Positions 42,173-51,080 of a DNA stretch of 64,000 nucleotides are shown piece by piece. The notes beneath the pieces were generated by a model. It ran no database searches. It was not told the DNA's origin and saw only the letters and a program-made list of their open reading frames with translations. This DNA comes from Bradyrhizobium acaciae (GTDB lineage Bacteria > Pseudomonadota > Alphaproteobacteria > Rhizobiales > Xanthobacteraceae), in assembly GCF_020889785.1 (NCBI RefSeq), contig NZ_JACMYK010000012.1, positions 1-64,000 on the forward strand. Direction: 5' to 3'. How positions within the stretch are numbered: the stretch's first letter is position 1; the number at the start of each line of letters is the position of its first letter. Both the position numbers and the translations under genes were made by a program.

Positions 42173-43429
42173 ATGACCGCACATCAACGCAATCTTTCCG
42201 CCTCGATCGATCCGGTGAAACTCGATCGGCTCGCCGAAGTCGCAATCAAGGTCGGCCTGCAGCTGCAGCCGGGGCAGGATTTGCTGCTGACCGCGCCTGC
42301 GGCGGCAATGCCGCTGGTGCGGCGGGTCGTGGAGCATGCCTACAAGGCCGGTGCGGGTCTCGTGACCCCGTTCTTCTCGGACGAAGAGCTGACGCTTGCG
42401 CGCTACCGCTACGCCAACGACGCGAGCTTCGATCGCGCCGCAGGCTGGCTCTATGAGGGCATGGCGAAGGCGTTCGGCGCCAACACCGCGCGGCTTGCGA
42501 TCGTCGGCGACAACCCGATGCTGCTGTCGGGCGAAGACCCGACAAAGGTTGCGCGCGCCAGCAAGGCCAATTCGATCGCCTACCAGCCGGCGCTGGAGAA
42601 GATCGTCAATTTCGACACCAACTGGAACATCATCGCCTATCCGAGCACGTCGTGGGCGAAGCAGGTATTTCCTGACGATGCCGAGGACGTCGCGGTGGCC
42701 AAGCTGGCGGATGCGATCTTCTCCGCGTCGCGGGTGGACCAGGACGGCGCCGTCGCCGCCTGGGAGAAGCACAACGCGAAGCTGCGCGAGCGCACCGAAT
42801 GGCTGAACGGCCAGCGCTTCCATGCGCTGAAATATTCCGGTCCCGGGATGGATCTCACGATCGGGCTTGCCGATGGGCATGAATGGGAAGGCGGTGCGTC
42901 GACCGCCAAGAACGGCATCGTCTGCAATGCCAATATCCCGACCGAGGAAGTGTTCACGACGCCGCACTGCCGCCGCGTCAGCGGCCACGTCGTCAGTTCC
43001 AAGCCGCTGTCCTATCAGGGCACGCTGATCGACAACATCTCGGTCAAGTTCGAGGAAGGCCGCATCGTCGAGGCCAGGGCCTCGCGCGGCGAGGAAGTGC
43101 TGAACAAGGTGCTCGACACCGACGAGGGCGCGCGCCGCCTCGGCGAGGTCGCGCTGGTGCCGCATTCCTCACCGATCTCGAAGAGCGGGCTGCTGTTCTT
43201 CAACACGCTGTTCGACGAGAACGCCGCCTCGCACATCGCGCTCGGCCAGTGCTATTCGAAATGCTTCGTCAACGGCGACAAGCTGACGCCGCAGCAGATC
43301 GCCGCGCAGGGCGGCAACAAGAGCCTGATCCACATCGACTGGATGATCGGTTCTGCCCACACCGACATCGACGGCATCCATGCCGACGGCCGCAGCGTGC
43401 CGGTATTCCGCAAGGGCGAGTGGGCGTAA
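42173..43429 (+). CDS. M29-family aminopeptidase
   Basis: 418 residues of the AmpS/PepS/aminopeptidase T type, a metal-dependent cytoplasmic exopeptidase. The motif regions NIPTEEVFTTP (acid metal ligand), NEKKxx-like SSKPLSYQG and LIHIDWMIGSAHTDIDG (His/Asp ligands) are recognisable, and the length matches the family. It follows the lyase by 115 bp on the same strand. A peptidase in an organic-acid catabolic divergon is unusual; it may act on an amide of the substrate or be independent. Confidence 0.9.
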   Translation: MTAHQRNLSASIDPVKLDRLAEVAIKVGLQLQPGQDLLLTAPAAAMPLVRRVVEHAYKAGAGLVTPFFSDEELTLARYRYANDASFDRAAGWLYEGMAKAFGANTARLAIVGDNPMLLSGEDPTKVARASKANSIAYQPALEKIVNFDTNWNIIAYPSTSWAKQVFPDDAEDVAVAKLADAIFSASRVDQDGAVAAWEKHNAKLRERTEWLNGQRFHALKYSGPGMDLTIGLADGHEWEGGASTAKNGIVCNANIPTEEVFTTPHCRRVSGHVVSSKPLSYQGTLIDNISVKFEEGRIVEARASRGEEVLNKVLDTDEGARRLGEVALVPHSSPISKSGLLFFNTLFDENAASHIALGQCYSKCFVNGDKLTPQQIAAQGGNKSLIHIDWMIGSAHTDIDGIHADGRSVPVFRKGEWA

Positions 43430-43467
43430 GGGCGCAGCTAGCTAGCCCAGTTTGCGCGCGGCTCAGT

Positions 43468-43623
43468 CCCGTCATCCCCGCGCAACGGCTTCGCCGTTGT
43501 CGCTGGAGGTGCGCGCCCTTGCGCGCCTCGAAGGATGCACGGCCCGGATATCGTGGCGCGGAGAGGGCCCGGCCGTTCGCCATTCGAGGCTCGCTTCGCT
43601 CGCACCTCAGGGTGACGGGGATA
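43468..43623. repeat. Dispersed palindromic repeat, family B copy 2
   Basis: 156 bp, opposite in orientation to copy 1 at 5163-5290. It starts 38 bp after the aminopeptidase stop codon and is bounded by CCCGTCATCCCCG and CTCAGGGTGACGGGGA. A GGTGCGCGCCC / CGCGCCTCGAAGGATGCACGG centre is shared with copy 1. Confidence 0.8.
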
Positions 43624-43655
43624 GGTTTGCGGCGCCGGACTAACGTTGCAGAGGG

Positions 43656-44588
43656 CTATTGAAACCGCCGCTCGCGCGCGGCGATCAGTTCGCCTCGCAT
43701 CGCCAGGAAGCGGCAGGTCTCGTGCTGCGGCCGGAAGCCGAGGCGGCGATAGATCTTCAGCGCGGGGGCGTTGCGGCTCGAGACATTGAGCCAGCAGGGA
43801 TGTTCGACCGAAACGTCGTGTGCGCTCAGCACCCGATAGACCAGGAGCTGGCCGAGCCCGCGTCCCTGCCGCGCCGGGTCGACGGCGACCGACTCGATCC
43901 ACATCGAGTTCCGCTCCGGTTCGGTCAGGCAGAAGCCCGACATCTGTCCGTCCTCCGAGGCGATCCAGACTTCGCTCTCGGTCAGGACCTGCGCCATTTC
44001 CTCCGGCGAATACAGCCGGAATGCGGCGTCCGAGGCATAGGCGGCGTTGTGGATGCGCGCGACCTCGCCCGCGCAGGCGGTGACGTCTGAGACCTGCTCG
44101 ATAGTGGCACGGGCGGCCGCGAGCGTGCGCGCCGGCTGCAACGGCTCGACGCATGTCATCCCGATCTCGGACTCGACGTGAACAAAGCCGAAAGCGGCGA
44201 CGAAGGCCATTCCCGCCGGCCAGTCGCTGCTCACCAGCGTCTGCACGGTGAGATCGGCGTCGGTGTCGATCGCAAGGACGTCGTCGACCAGCGCGAGGCC
44301 AATCCGGCGGCGCCGCATCTCGGGCGCAACGACGATCTTGAGGAAGCGGGAAAGGTGCGCGCCCTGGTCGCGCAGCGAGGACTCGGCGAGCCCGACCAGC
44401 CGGCCATTCAGCTCGGCAACACGAAAGTCGCGCCCGCCACGGTTCTGCGGCAGCTTCAGGAACTGGTCCCATTGCGGCAGCGTGACAGGGCCTAGCCGCG
44501 GTTCCACCGCGGCTGTCTTTGCGTAAAGTGCGACCACCGCTTCCGCATCAGCCTCTCGAAGCGGCCGGATGGTGATGCTGTCATCCAT
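43656..44588 (-). CDS. Tandem GNAT acetyltransferase
   Basis: 310 residues with two GNAT folds. The first covers about 1-150: APEMRRRRIGLALVDDVL is a motif A-like loop. The second covers about 155-305: VAVDPARQGRGLGQLLVYRV holds a clear acetyl-CoA motif (Q/R-x-x-G-x-G), then LNVSSRNAPALKIYRRLGF. The second domain looks active; the first has a weaker pyrophosphate loop (RRRRIGLA) and may be structural. The acceptor is unknown. It stands just before the amidohydrolase on the same strand (11-bp gap), likely co-transcribed. Confidence 0.88.
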   Translation of the reverse strand: MDDSITIRPLREADAEAVVALYAKTAAVEPRLGPVTLPQWDQFLKLPQNRGGRDFRVAELNGRLVGLAESSLRDQGAHLSRFLKIVVAPEMRRRRIGLALVDDVLAIDTDADLTVQTLVSSDWPAGMAFVAAFGFVHVESEIGMTCVEPLQPARTLAAARATIEQVSDVTACAGEVARIHNAAYASDAAFRLYSPEEMAQVLTESEVWIASEDGQMSGFCLTEPERNSMWIESVAVDPARQGRGLGQLLVYRVLSAHDVSVEHPCWLNVSSRNAPALKIYRRLGFRPQHETCRFLAMRGELIAARERRFQ

Positions 44589-44599
44589 GAGTCGGAAGT

Positions 44600-45649
44600 T
44601 TACCCGATATCGAGCCGATAGACATCCTTTGCCGTCTTCAAGAACAACGCCGTCTTCTCGGCTTCGCTATATTGTGATGCAAGCCGTTTAAAGGTGTTGA
44701 AGATCACCTGATAGCTGCACTGTCCCTTATCAGGTGGGAAGTTGCTCTCGAACATGCAACGGTTCGGGCCGAACGCCTCGATGCAGGTCTCCACATAGGG
44801 CCGCCAGGCGGCGGCGAGTTCCTCCGACGAGGGCGGCCGGGGGCGCAGGTGGAAGTCATAGCCGAGCAGGCACATCGCCAGCCCGCCGAGCTTGACCACG
44901 ACGTTCGGGCATGTGGCGATCTCCTGGATCGACGCCTTCCAGAGCGGAAAGGTTTCCGCGCGCTTGCCGGCGAAGCGGCCGGTGCCGACCGGGCCGCCGC
45001 AATGGTCGAGCACGATCCGTGTGTCGGGGAAGGCGCGGGCGAGGTCGGTGAGCTCGCCGATCTGCGGATGGAACAACCAGGCATCGAAGCTCAGGCCGAG
45101 CGGCGCCAGGCAGGCAAACCCCTTGCGGAAGGTGGCATCCAGCAGAATTCCCTTCGGCCGGTTTGCATACATGTGGGCGACATTGGGGTCCTCGTCCCAG
45201 GCCGAGGAGTGGCGGATGCCGCGGAACCGGCCGTTGCCGGCGGCAATCTCGGCCTCCAGGACCGCCTTGGCCTGGTCGCCGATCAGAAGGTTAACGTGGC
45301 TGACGATGCCGGCGCAGATCGCCGCCTTGCCGTAGCCTCCGCTCGCCGCCATCGCCGCGACGCCGTTTGCGAACTCGACCTCGCCGACCGGGCGGAACGC
45401 TTCCGGGCCATCGGCGCGGTACATCGACCGGCAGTCGACATAGACGGTGGCCACGATGTTGTGACCTGAGGCAATGTCGTCGCGCATGTCCTCGATCAGG
45501 TAGCGCAAGCCCCCGCGATCCCAGAGGTGGTGATGCGGATCGACGATCGGCCTGTCAGCATCGATGATCTCCTCGGCGTATTGGGCGAGCCAGTCTTCGC
45601 GCGGATCGGCATAGAGCCCGCTGGCGGAGGCGGGTAACGTGCTGGCCAT
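44600..45649 (-). CDS. Amidohydrolase 2 family metal hydrolase
   Basis: 349 residues from ATG 45649, with GGGAGTG upstream. The TIM-barrel metal motif VDPHHHLWDR (about 36-45) and RGIRHSSAWD, then VLDHCGGPVG (His and Asp/Cys), and FESNFPPDKG near the end, identify the amidohydrolase-2 (L-fuconolactonase/LigW/ACMSD-related) family. Such enzymes open lactones or decarboxylate aromatics, with one divalent metal. The substrate is not known. It is co-oriented with the GNAT downstream. Confidence 0.88.
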   Translation of the reverse strand: MASTLPASASGLYADPREDWLAQYAEEIIDADRPIVDPHHHLWDRGGLRYLIEDMRDDIASGHNIVATVYVDCRSMYRADGPEAFRPVGEVEFANGVAAMAASGGYGKAAICAGIVSHVNLLIGDQAKAVLEAEIAAGNGRFRGIRHSSAWDEDPNVAHMYANRPKGILLDATFRKGFACLAPLGLSFDAWLFHPQIGELTDLARAFPDTRIVLDHCGGPVGTGRFAGKRAETFPLWKASIQEIATCPNVVVKLGGLAMCLLGYDFHLRPRPPSSEELAAAWRPYVETCIEAFGPNRCMFESNFPPDKGQCSYQVIFNTFKRLASQYSEAEKTALFLKTAKDVYRLDIG

Positions 45650-45693
45650 CGATTTTCACTCCCGTTGGTTTTGCTTCTTCTTGAACAGAGACA

Positions 45694-46521
45694 TTACACG
45701 CCGTCGAGAATGATCACCGTCGGCGTCGCAGGCAGGGTGTCGCGCGAAATCCGTAAGGTACGCTCGCCGCCGCGGCGGTCGATCTCGAATTGCTGGCCGA
45801 TCAGGCGCATGAACTCATCGAGCGGGGTGGCGAAGCGGTGCATCGGCAGTACCACCGATGCGCGCAGCCGCTTGGTGATCTCGGAGATGCCGTCGAGCGA
45901 CATCGTATAGGTGCCGTCGATCGGCACCATCACGATGTCGAGCCGGCCGATCGCCGCAAAATGGCTGTCGTCGAGCCTGACGTGGAGGTGGCCGAGATGG
46001 CCGATGCAGAGACCGGCGACCTCGAAGATGAAGATCGAGTTGCCGTCCTTGATCATCTCGCCGCCGGAATCTTCGCCCCAATAGCGGCGGATGTCAGTGG
46101 TGACGTTGCGGATATAGACGTCGCCGATGCGGTCAGCGTAATGCGCGGGCTGGCCGTTCTCGCCCCAGCCGTGCAGCACATGGGGAATTTTCGGGTCGGG
46201 AAACAGCGTGTAATGCGTCGCGTGGGCCCGGTTCATGGTCGCGACGTCGGGCAATCGCCCGGTCTGATAGACGCCGTTGTAGTCGGTCGCGATCCGGACG
46301 CCGCCGGGCGTGTCGATATAATAGGTCGAATGGCCGGCATAGGTGATCGCGACCTCGTCGGCCTTGGTGGCTGTCTTGGCAGCGACGCGTCGGAAGTTCA
46401 CCGGAATGGCGCGCGGCGGCGCGTTGGCCATCGCCAGGCATTCGCTGCGCTGGGCATCTTGCGCGACGGCATGGCTGGCCAAGGTTCCCAGCAAGACGAG
46501 CGCGGCGAGCAATCTCAGCAT
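45694..46521 (-). CDS. MBL-fold metallo-hydrolase, exported
   Basis: 275 residues from ATG 46521, which gives a signal peptide ending SHAVAQ; ATG 46536 is an alternative. It has the UlaG/beta-lactamase-fold features TYAGHSTYYIDTPGG, IATDYNG and MNRAHATHYT, GHLGHLHV (the metal His pair) and VVLPMHRFATP. The HxHxDH motif is modified (NRAHATHYT), so the metal site may be incomplete or altered. It is periplasmic by signal peptide. Substrate unknown. Confidence 0.75.
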   Translation of the reverse strand: MLRLLAALVLLGTLASHAVAQDAQRSECLAMANAPPRAIPVNFRRVAAKTATKADEVAITYAGHSTYYIDTPGGVRIATDYNGVYQTGRLPDVATMNRAHATHYTLFPDPKIPHVLHGWGENGQPAHYADRIGDVYIRNVTTDIRRYWGEDSGGEMIKDGNSIFIFEVAGLCIGHLGHLHVRLDDSHFAAIGRLDIVMVPIDGTYTMSLDGISEITKRLRASVVLPMHRFATPLDEFMRLIGQQFEIDRRGGERTLRISRDTLPATPTVIILDGV

Positions 46522-46685
46522 GACCTGTCCCGTCATTGGCGGCGCCAGCCTATCGCGCAATGGCCTTGCCGTCATGATGAGACCAGCGCATCGCTCCATG
46601 GCGCTGATTGCAACACGATCCAGGCGATTATCGCGCCGCGACGCGCTACCATGCCGTGCAGATCATGGAGATCAGGGAGTTCTGC

Positions 46686-47624
46686 GTGACCGACACCGCC
46701 TCTTCGCCACGTGCGTCATCGACCAAACGGCTTGAGCCATTGCGCCATGTCGACGCAGGCGTGCTCAACATCGCCTATTACGAGGCCGGCCCGGCGGACG
46801 GTCCGGCCGTGTTGCTGATGCACGGCTTCCCCTACGACATCCACTCCTTTGTCGACGTTGCGCCGATACTGGCGGCGGAGGGCTGCCGGGTCATCGTGCC
46901 CTATCTGCGCGGTTACGGGCCAACGGTATTCCGCGACAAGGCGACGCCGCGCTCGGGCGAGCAGGCCGCGGTCGGGGCCGACCTGATGGCGCTGATGGAT
47001 GCGCTCGACATCAAGCGCGCAGTGTTCGCCGGCTATGACTGGGGCGGCCGCGCCGCGTCGATCGGCGCGGCGCTGTGGCCGGAACGCTGCATCGGCTTGG
47101 TCTGCACCAATGGCTACGTGATCCAGGACATTGCGCATGCAATGGTGCCGGCGCCGCCGGAGCGCGAGGTGCCGCTCTGGTATCAGTACTACTTCCAGCT
47201 CGAGCGGGGGCGCGCAGGGCTTGCCGCCAACCGGCGCGGCATCGCGAAAATCCTGTGGTCGCAATGGTCCCCCACCTGGGCGTTCGACGAGGCCTGCTTC
47301 GAGCGGACTGCGGTCGCATTCGACAATCCTGATTATGTCGACGTCGTGATCCACAGCTACCGGCATCGTTACGGCGTTGTCGAAGGGGACCCGCAATATG
47401 CCGATCTGCAGCGGCGGCTCGCCGCATTGCCTGTGATCAAGGTCCCGGCCATCTCGCTCGACGGCGCCGACGATGGCGTGACGTTCGTGTCCGACGGCAC
47501 TCGTACCGCGGCAAAGTACTCCCGCCGCCTGGCATATCGCGCAATTCCGGGCGTCGGCCACAATGTGCCGCAGGAAGCCCCTGAAGCATTTGCCGCGGCG
47601 GTGATCGAGGTGATGAGGGCTTAA
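46686..47624 (+). CDS. Alpha/beta hydrolase with Asp nucleophile (epoxide hydrolase-like)
   Basis: 312 residues from GTG 46686, preceded by AGGGAG six bases away; an ATG at 46665 has no ribosome site. HGFPYD gives the oxyanion HG loop, and the nucleophile elbow reads GYDWGG, with Asp rather than Ser. That is the layout of epoxide hydrolases, haloalkane and fluoroacetate dehalogenases, not of esterases. The catalytic His is in GVGHNVPQEAP. The substrate cannot be told from the sequence. It is divergent from the MBL-fold gene and convergent with the ABC exporter. Confidence 0.85.
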   Translation: MTDTASSPRASSTKRLEPLRHVDAGVLNIAYYEAGPADGPAVLLMHGFPYDIHSFVDVAPILAAEGCRVIVPYLRGYGPTVFRDKATPRSGEQAAVGADLMALMDALDIKRAVFAGYDWGGRAASIGAALWPERCIGLVCTNGYVIQDIAHAMVPAPPEREVPLWYQYYFQLERGRAGLAANRRGIAKILWSQWSPTWAFDEACFERTAVAFDNPDYVDVVIHSYRHRYGVVEGDPQYADLQRRLAALPVIKVPAISLDGADDGVTFVSDGTRTAAKYSRRLAYRAIPGVGHNVPQEAPEAFAAAVIEVMRA

Positions 47625-47632
47625 GCGCGGTC

Positions 47633-49153
47633 TCACGCTTGCCGCGGGCTGATCTTCCAGGCGATGGCGAGCGTCATCAGCGTCAGGATGCCGCTGACCA
47701 GCGCAGCTCCTGGAATCGTCAGCGCCAATGCCGCGGTTGCGGCCCAGCCGATCGAGGAGAAGGCCTCCGCGAAGGTGGCGATCTGGGAGGAGGTCTGGCG
47801 CCGGCGGAACTGGCTGCGCTTGGCCTGCGCACGGAACCAGAGCTGGACGGCGGCAGCGGATGCGGTCGCGATGATGATCGCGATTGCCGTCACCGCAGCC
47901 TGCTGCGGCGAGGCGAATACCAATGCGGCCACCAGCGGCGCGAAGACCACGGCGATTGCGATCAGCACGACCTCGATCTTGGCACGGGTCACGCGCGACG
48001 GCGGCAGCGGCGCGGTCGCCACCAGATCGGGAGCGTCCTCGCCCGAGATGGTCAGCCACGCAAGCCCGCCGGCGAGCTGGCCCGCGGCCATCACGATGAC
48101 AGGCGTAATCAGCACGATCGCGGTCGAGGTGCCGGAGAAGCTGCGCCACAGCATCAGCGCCGGCGGCAACAGATAGAGCATCTGCATCAGGCTCTGCGAC
48201 AGCAGCCACGGATCGCGGCGCAGCAGCAAGATCTCCTTGCGTCGCAACGCCTGCTGCCGCGAGCCGGGGCGGAACGCGCGGGCGCGCCCCTGCGTGACCG
48301 CAGCCGGATTGGCGGCGACGCTCGCGACCGTGTCGGCAAACCGCGGTGCGAACACCGCCATCACGACGCCGAGCAGCACGAGGCTTGCTGCGAGCAGCAG
48401 CATCATGATCTCGAGATCGCCGAGTGAGGCGCGCGCCGGCCACCAAAGCAGGCTGTCGAGGGCGGGAGCAATTCGTGCCGCGGTATCCGAGGTCAGAAAG
48501 GCAAACCGCGACAGCGTGCCATAGGACAGCACGGCGACGATCTGCAGCGCGATGACGAAGCCCGCGCCGATGACGGCGGAGACGATCTGCGCCACAAGCC
48601 GGGTCCGGCTCGGCCCGATCAGGCGAAACAGGAAGGCGGTGACGGCGATCGCCGTGGCGGCCGCCGACAGCCCGATCGCAAGCACGACGCCGAAGCCGGC
48701 GAGCCAGCGCGGGCCACCGAGATACACCAGCACGTCGATGAAGGGCGTCGACAGCAAGAGCGCCATGCTGCTCACCGTCAGCGCGATGGCGGCGATCCGG
48801 ATCGAGAAGATGTTGGTGAGCTTCGCCGGCGACGACATGATCAGATCGAGATCGGCCCGGGCATAGAACACGCGCGTCACCGATTCGATTGCCTGCGACA
48901 GCATCAGCGCCCAGGCCAGGAAGATCGTCGCGGTCAGCACGATCAGCGAGGACGGATCGAGCGGAAACCGCAGATCGGCATAGCGGCTGACCACGGCATA
49001 CGCCGGCAGATGCAGGATCGCCGCGAAGATCAGGAGGCCGATCACCACGCGATTGCGCCGGCGCCGGCCGCCGGTCATCATCGCCAGCCATTCGCGCCAG
49101 GCCAGGCGGAATTCGTGGCGCACGAACCAGGTGAGATGGGCGGTCGAGCTCAC
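47633..49153 (-). CDS. ABC-type exporter permease
   Basis: 506 residues with about 12 hydrophobic segments in two sets of six, as in ABC-2-type or fused export permeases. It starts RHEFRLAWREWLAMM and contains SRTRLVAQIVSAVIG and GQLAGGLAWLTISGEDAPDLVATAP, the latter common in ABC-2 permeases of the YtrC/ABC_membrane_2 kind. The ATG overlaps the ATPase gene stop by 4 bp, so the two are coupled. No binding protein is present, consistent with export. Cargo unknown. Confidence 0.85.
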   Translation of the reverse strand: MSSTAHLTWFVRHEFRLAWREWLAMMTGGRRRRNRVVIGLLIFAAILHLPAYAVVSRYADLRFPLDPSSLIVLTATIFLAWALMLSQAIESVTRVFYARADLDLIMSSPAKLTNIFSIRIAAIALTVSSMALLLSTPFIDVLVYLGGPRWLAGFGVVLAIGLSAAATAIAVTAFLFRLIGPSRTRLVAQIVSAVIGAGFVIALQIVAVLSYGTLSRFAFLTSDTAARIAPALDSLLWWPARASLGDLEIMMLLLAASLVLLGVVMAVFAPRFADTVASVAANPAAVTQGRARAFRPGSRQQALRRKEILLLRRDPWLLSQSLMQMLYLLPPALMLWRSFSGTSTAIVLITPVIVMAAGQLAGGLAWLTISGEDAPDLVATAPLPPSRVTRAKIEVVLIAIAVVFAPLVAALVFASPQQAAVTAIAIIIATASAAAVQLWFRAQAKRSQFRRRQTSSQIATFAEAFSSIGWAATAALALTIPGAALVSGILTLMTLAIAWKISPRQA

Positions 49154-49902
49154 GCGGCCGCCGCTTCGGTGTCGACCAGCGCGATGAACATGTCTTCGAG
49201 CGTGGTGTCATTGCGGCCATTCTGCGCGCGCAGCTCGGAAAGCGTGCCCTCGGCGATCAGTCTGCCGGCCGCGATCACGCCGATGCGGTCGGCCATGCGC
49301 TCGGCGACCTCAAGAATGTGAGTCGTCATGATCACGGTGCAGCCGGCGCGGACGCGCTCCTGCAGCAGCCCCTTGACGTGACGCGCCGACAGCGCGTCGA
49401 GGCCGGTCAGCGGTTCATCGAGAATGATCAGGCGGGGATCGTGCACCAACGCGCCGGCGAGCGCCACCTTCTGTCGCATGCCCTTGGAGAAGCCTTCGCA
49501 GCGCTCGTTGAAATGCGGCTCGAGCCCGAGCGACGCCAGGAGATCGCGCGCCGACTTCTCCGAGGTGCGGGGATCGATGCCCCACAGGCCGGCGACGAAT
49601 TCGAGATACTCCAGCGGGGTCAGCTTGTCGTAGATCATCGGCTCGTCGGACACCCAGGCCATGATCTGCTTGGCTGAGACCGGGTCGGCCAGTGCGTCGA
49701 TCCCGAGGATCGACACCGAGCCGGCATCGGGCCGCAGCAGCCCCGCCACCATGCGCAGCGTCGTGGTCTTGCCGGCGCCGTTCGGGCCCAGCAGTGCATA
49801 GAACTCGCCGACACGGACGGTGAGATCGAGCGCGTCCACCGCCGGGCGGTCAAAACGCTTGCTTAACCCTCGCACGGCGAGTGCGGACAGTTCCGAAGTC
49901 AT
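49150..49902 (-). CDS. ABC-type exporter ATPase
   Basis: 250 residues from ATG 49902; the open frame reaches 50034, but the fold begins just after 49902. Walker A GPNGAGKTT, Walker B LIILDEPLTGLD, signature FSKGMRQKVALAGA and switch His in THILEV. It is the CcmA/NatA-type ATPase that pairs with the permease downstream (4-bp overlap). It faces the liv operon across a 293-bp region. Confidence 0.92.
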   Translation of the reverse strand: MTSELSALAVRGLSKRFDRPAVDALDLTVRVGEFYALLGPNGAGKTTTLRMVAGLLRPDAGSVSILGIDALADPVSAKQIMAWVSDEPMIYDKLTPLEYLEFVAGLWGIDPRTSEKSARDLLASLGLEPHFNERCEGFSKGMRQKVALAGALVHDPRLIILDEPLTGLDALSARHVKGLLQERVRAGCTVIMTTHILEVAERMADRIGVIAAGRLIAEGTLSELRAQNGRNDTTLEDMFIALVDTEAAAA

Positions 49903-50195
49903 GATGTTTGGCGATCCGGGAGTTCGCTCGTCGGTTGCGTGACCTTGGACAAAAACCGTTTCGGTGCAGTGAATCGCACGGGGACAATCGAACGCGATAT
50001 CCGTATTAGTCCGTGCTGCGGTAAATCTCCGCAAATGTGATGATATAGCCGGATTAGCGGTTTGTTGACAGGGAACGGGCGTTTTGGCTCAATCGGGGCG
50101 GACATAGGCGGCTTTCAGCGCTCCCGACACAAGGGTGCGAAGGCGGGATGCAACGAGCGATCGGATAAGAATCGCCGGGCATCGGGGAGGGAACG

Positions 50196-51071
50196 ATGCT
50201 GGACTTTGTTCAGCAGCTCGTCAGCGGCATTGCGCTCGGCTGCGTTTACGGCCTGATCGCGCTCGGCTTCGTGCTGGTCTACAAGGCAACCGAGGTCGTC
50301 AATTTCGCGCAAGGCGATTTGATGATGCTGGGCGGGTTTTTCGCCTTCACCTTCATCGGCATGCTCGGGCTGAATTACTGGGTCGGCTTCGCCGGCGCGG
50401 TGATCTGCATGGCGCTGTTCGGCATGCTGGCCGAGCGGCTCGTGGTGCGGCCGATCCTCGGTTATCCGCAGTTCTCCATCATCATGGCGACGATCGGGCT
50501 CGGCTATTTCCTGCGCTCGGTTGCCGGCATGATCTGGGGCACCGACGACTTCAAGATCGAAACGCCGTTCAGCCAGGGCGTCTTGCGGATCGGCAGCCTG
50601 GTGCTCGCCTATGACAAGCTGTCGGTGATCGCGGCGACCATCATCCTGTGCGCGCTGCTCTACCTGTTCTTCAACCGCACCACGCTCGGCACCGCGATGC
50701 GCGCCAGTTCCGAGAACATGCTGGCTGCCTATTACATGGGCATCCCGGTCAAGCGCGTGGTCTCGATCGTCTGGGCGATCTCGGCGGCGGTGGCGACCTG
50801 CGCTGGCGTGCTGCTGGCGCCGATCACCTTCATCCATTCCAATGTCGGCCTGGTGCTGGGGCTGAAGGCGTTTCCCGCCGCGGTGCTCGGCGGCTTCGGC
50901 TCGATCCCCGGTGCGGTGGTCGGCGGCGTGCTGATCGGCGTGATCGAGAGCATGGCCGGCTTCTACCTGCCGCAGGGATGGAAGGACGTCGCACCCTACA
51001 TCGTGCTGCTCGCGGTGCTGCTGCTCAAGCCCGAAGGCCTGTTTGGCCTTCATGTGCGCAAGAAAGTCTGA
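50196..51071 (+). CDS. livH: Branched-chain amino-acid-type ABC permease LivH
   Basis: 291 residues, about eight TM helices, starting FVQQLVSGIALGCVYGLIALG and keeping the LivH segments VVNFAQGDLMMLGG and FKAFPAAVLGGFGSIPGA-type loop. SD GGGAGGGAACG precedes the ATG. It is the first gene of livHMGF-fadD-livK. With the acyl-CoA synthetase in the operon the cargo may be a fatty, aromatic or other carboxylic acid rather than leucine. Confidence 0.92.
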   Translation: MLDFVQQLVSGIALGCVYGLIALGFVLVYKATEVVNFAQGDLMMLGGFFAFTFIGMLGLNYWVGFAGAVICMALFGMLAERLVVRPILGYPQFSIIMATIGLGYFLRSVAGMIWGTDDFKIETPFSQGVLRIGSLVLAYDKLSVIAATIILCALLYLFFNRTTLGTAMRASSENMLAAYYMGIPVKRVVSIVWAISAAVATCAGVLLAPITFIHSNVGLVLGLKAFPAAVLGGFGSIPGAVVGGVLIGVIESMAGFYLPQGWKDVAPYIVLLAVLLLKPEGLFGLHVRKKV

Positions 51072-51080
51072 GGAGGAAGC

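Noticed and set aside
50065..50093. TTGACA followed 17 bp later by CTCAAT before livH
   Set aside because: The -35 box is perfect, but the -10 is poor and alphaproteobacterial promoters vary; not enough to call a promoter.
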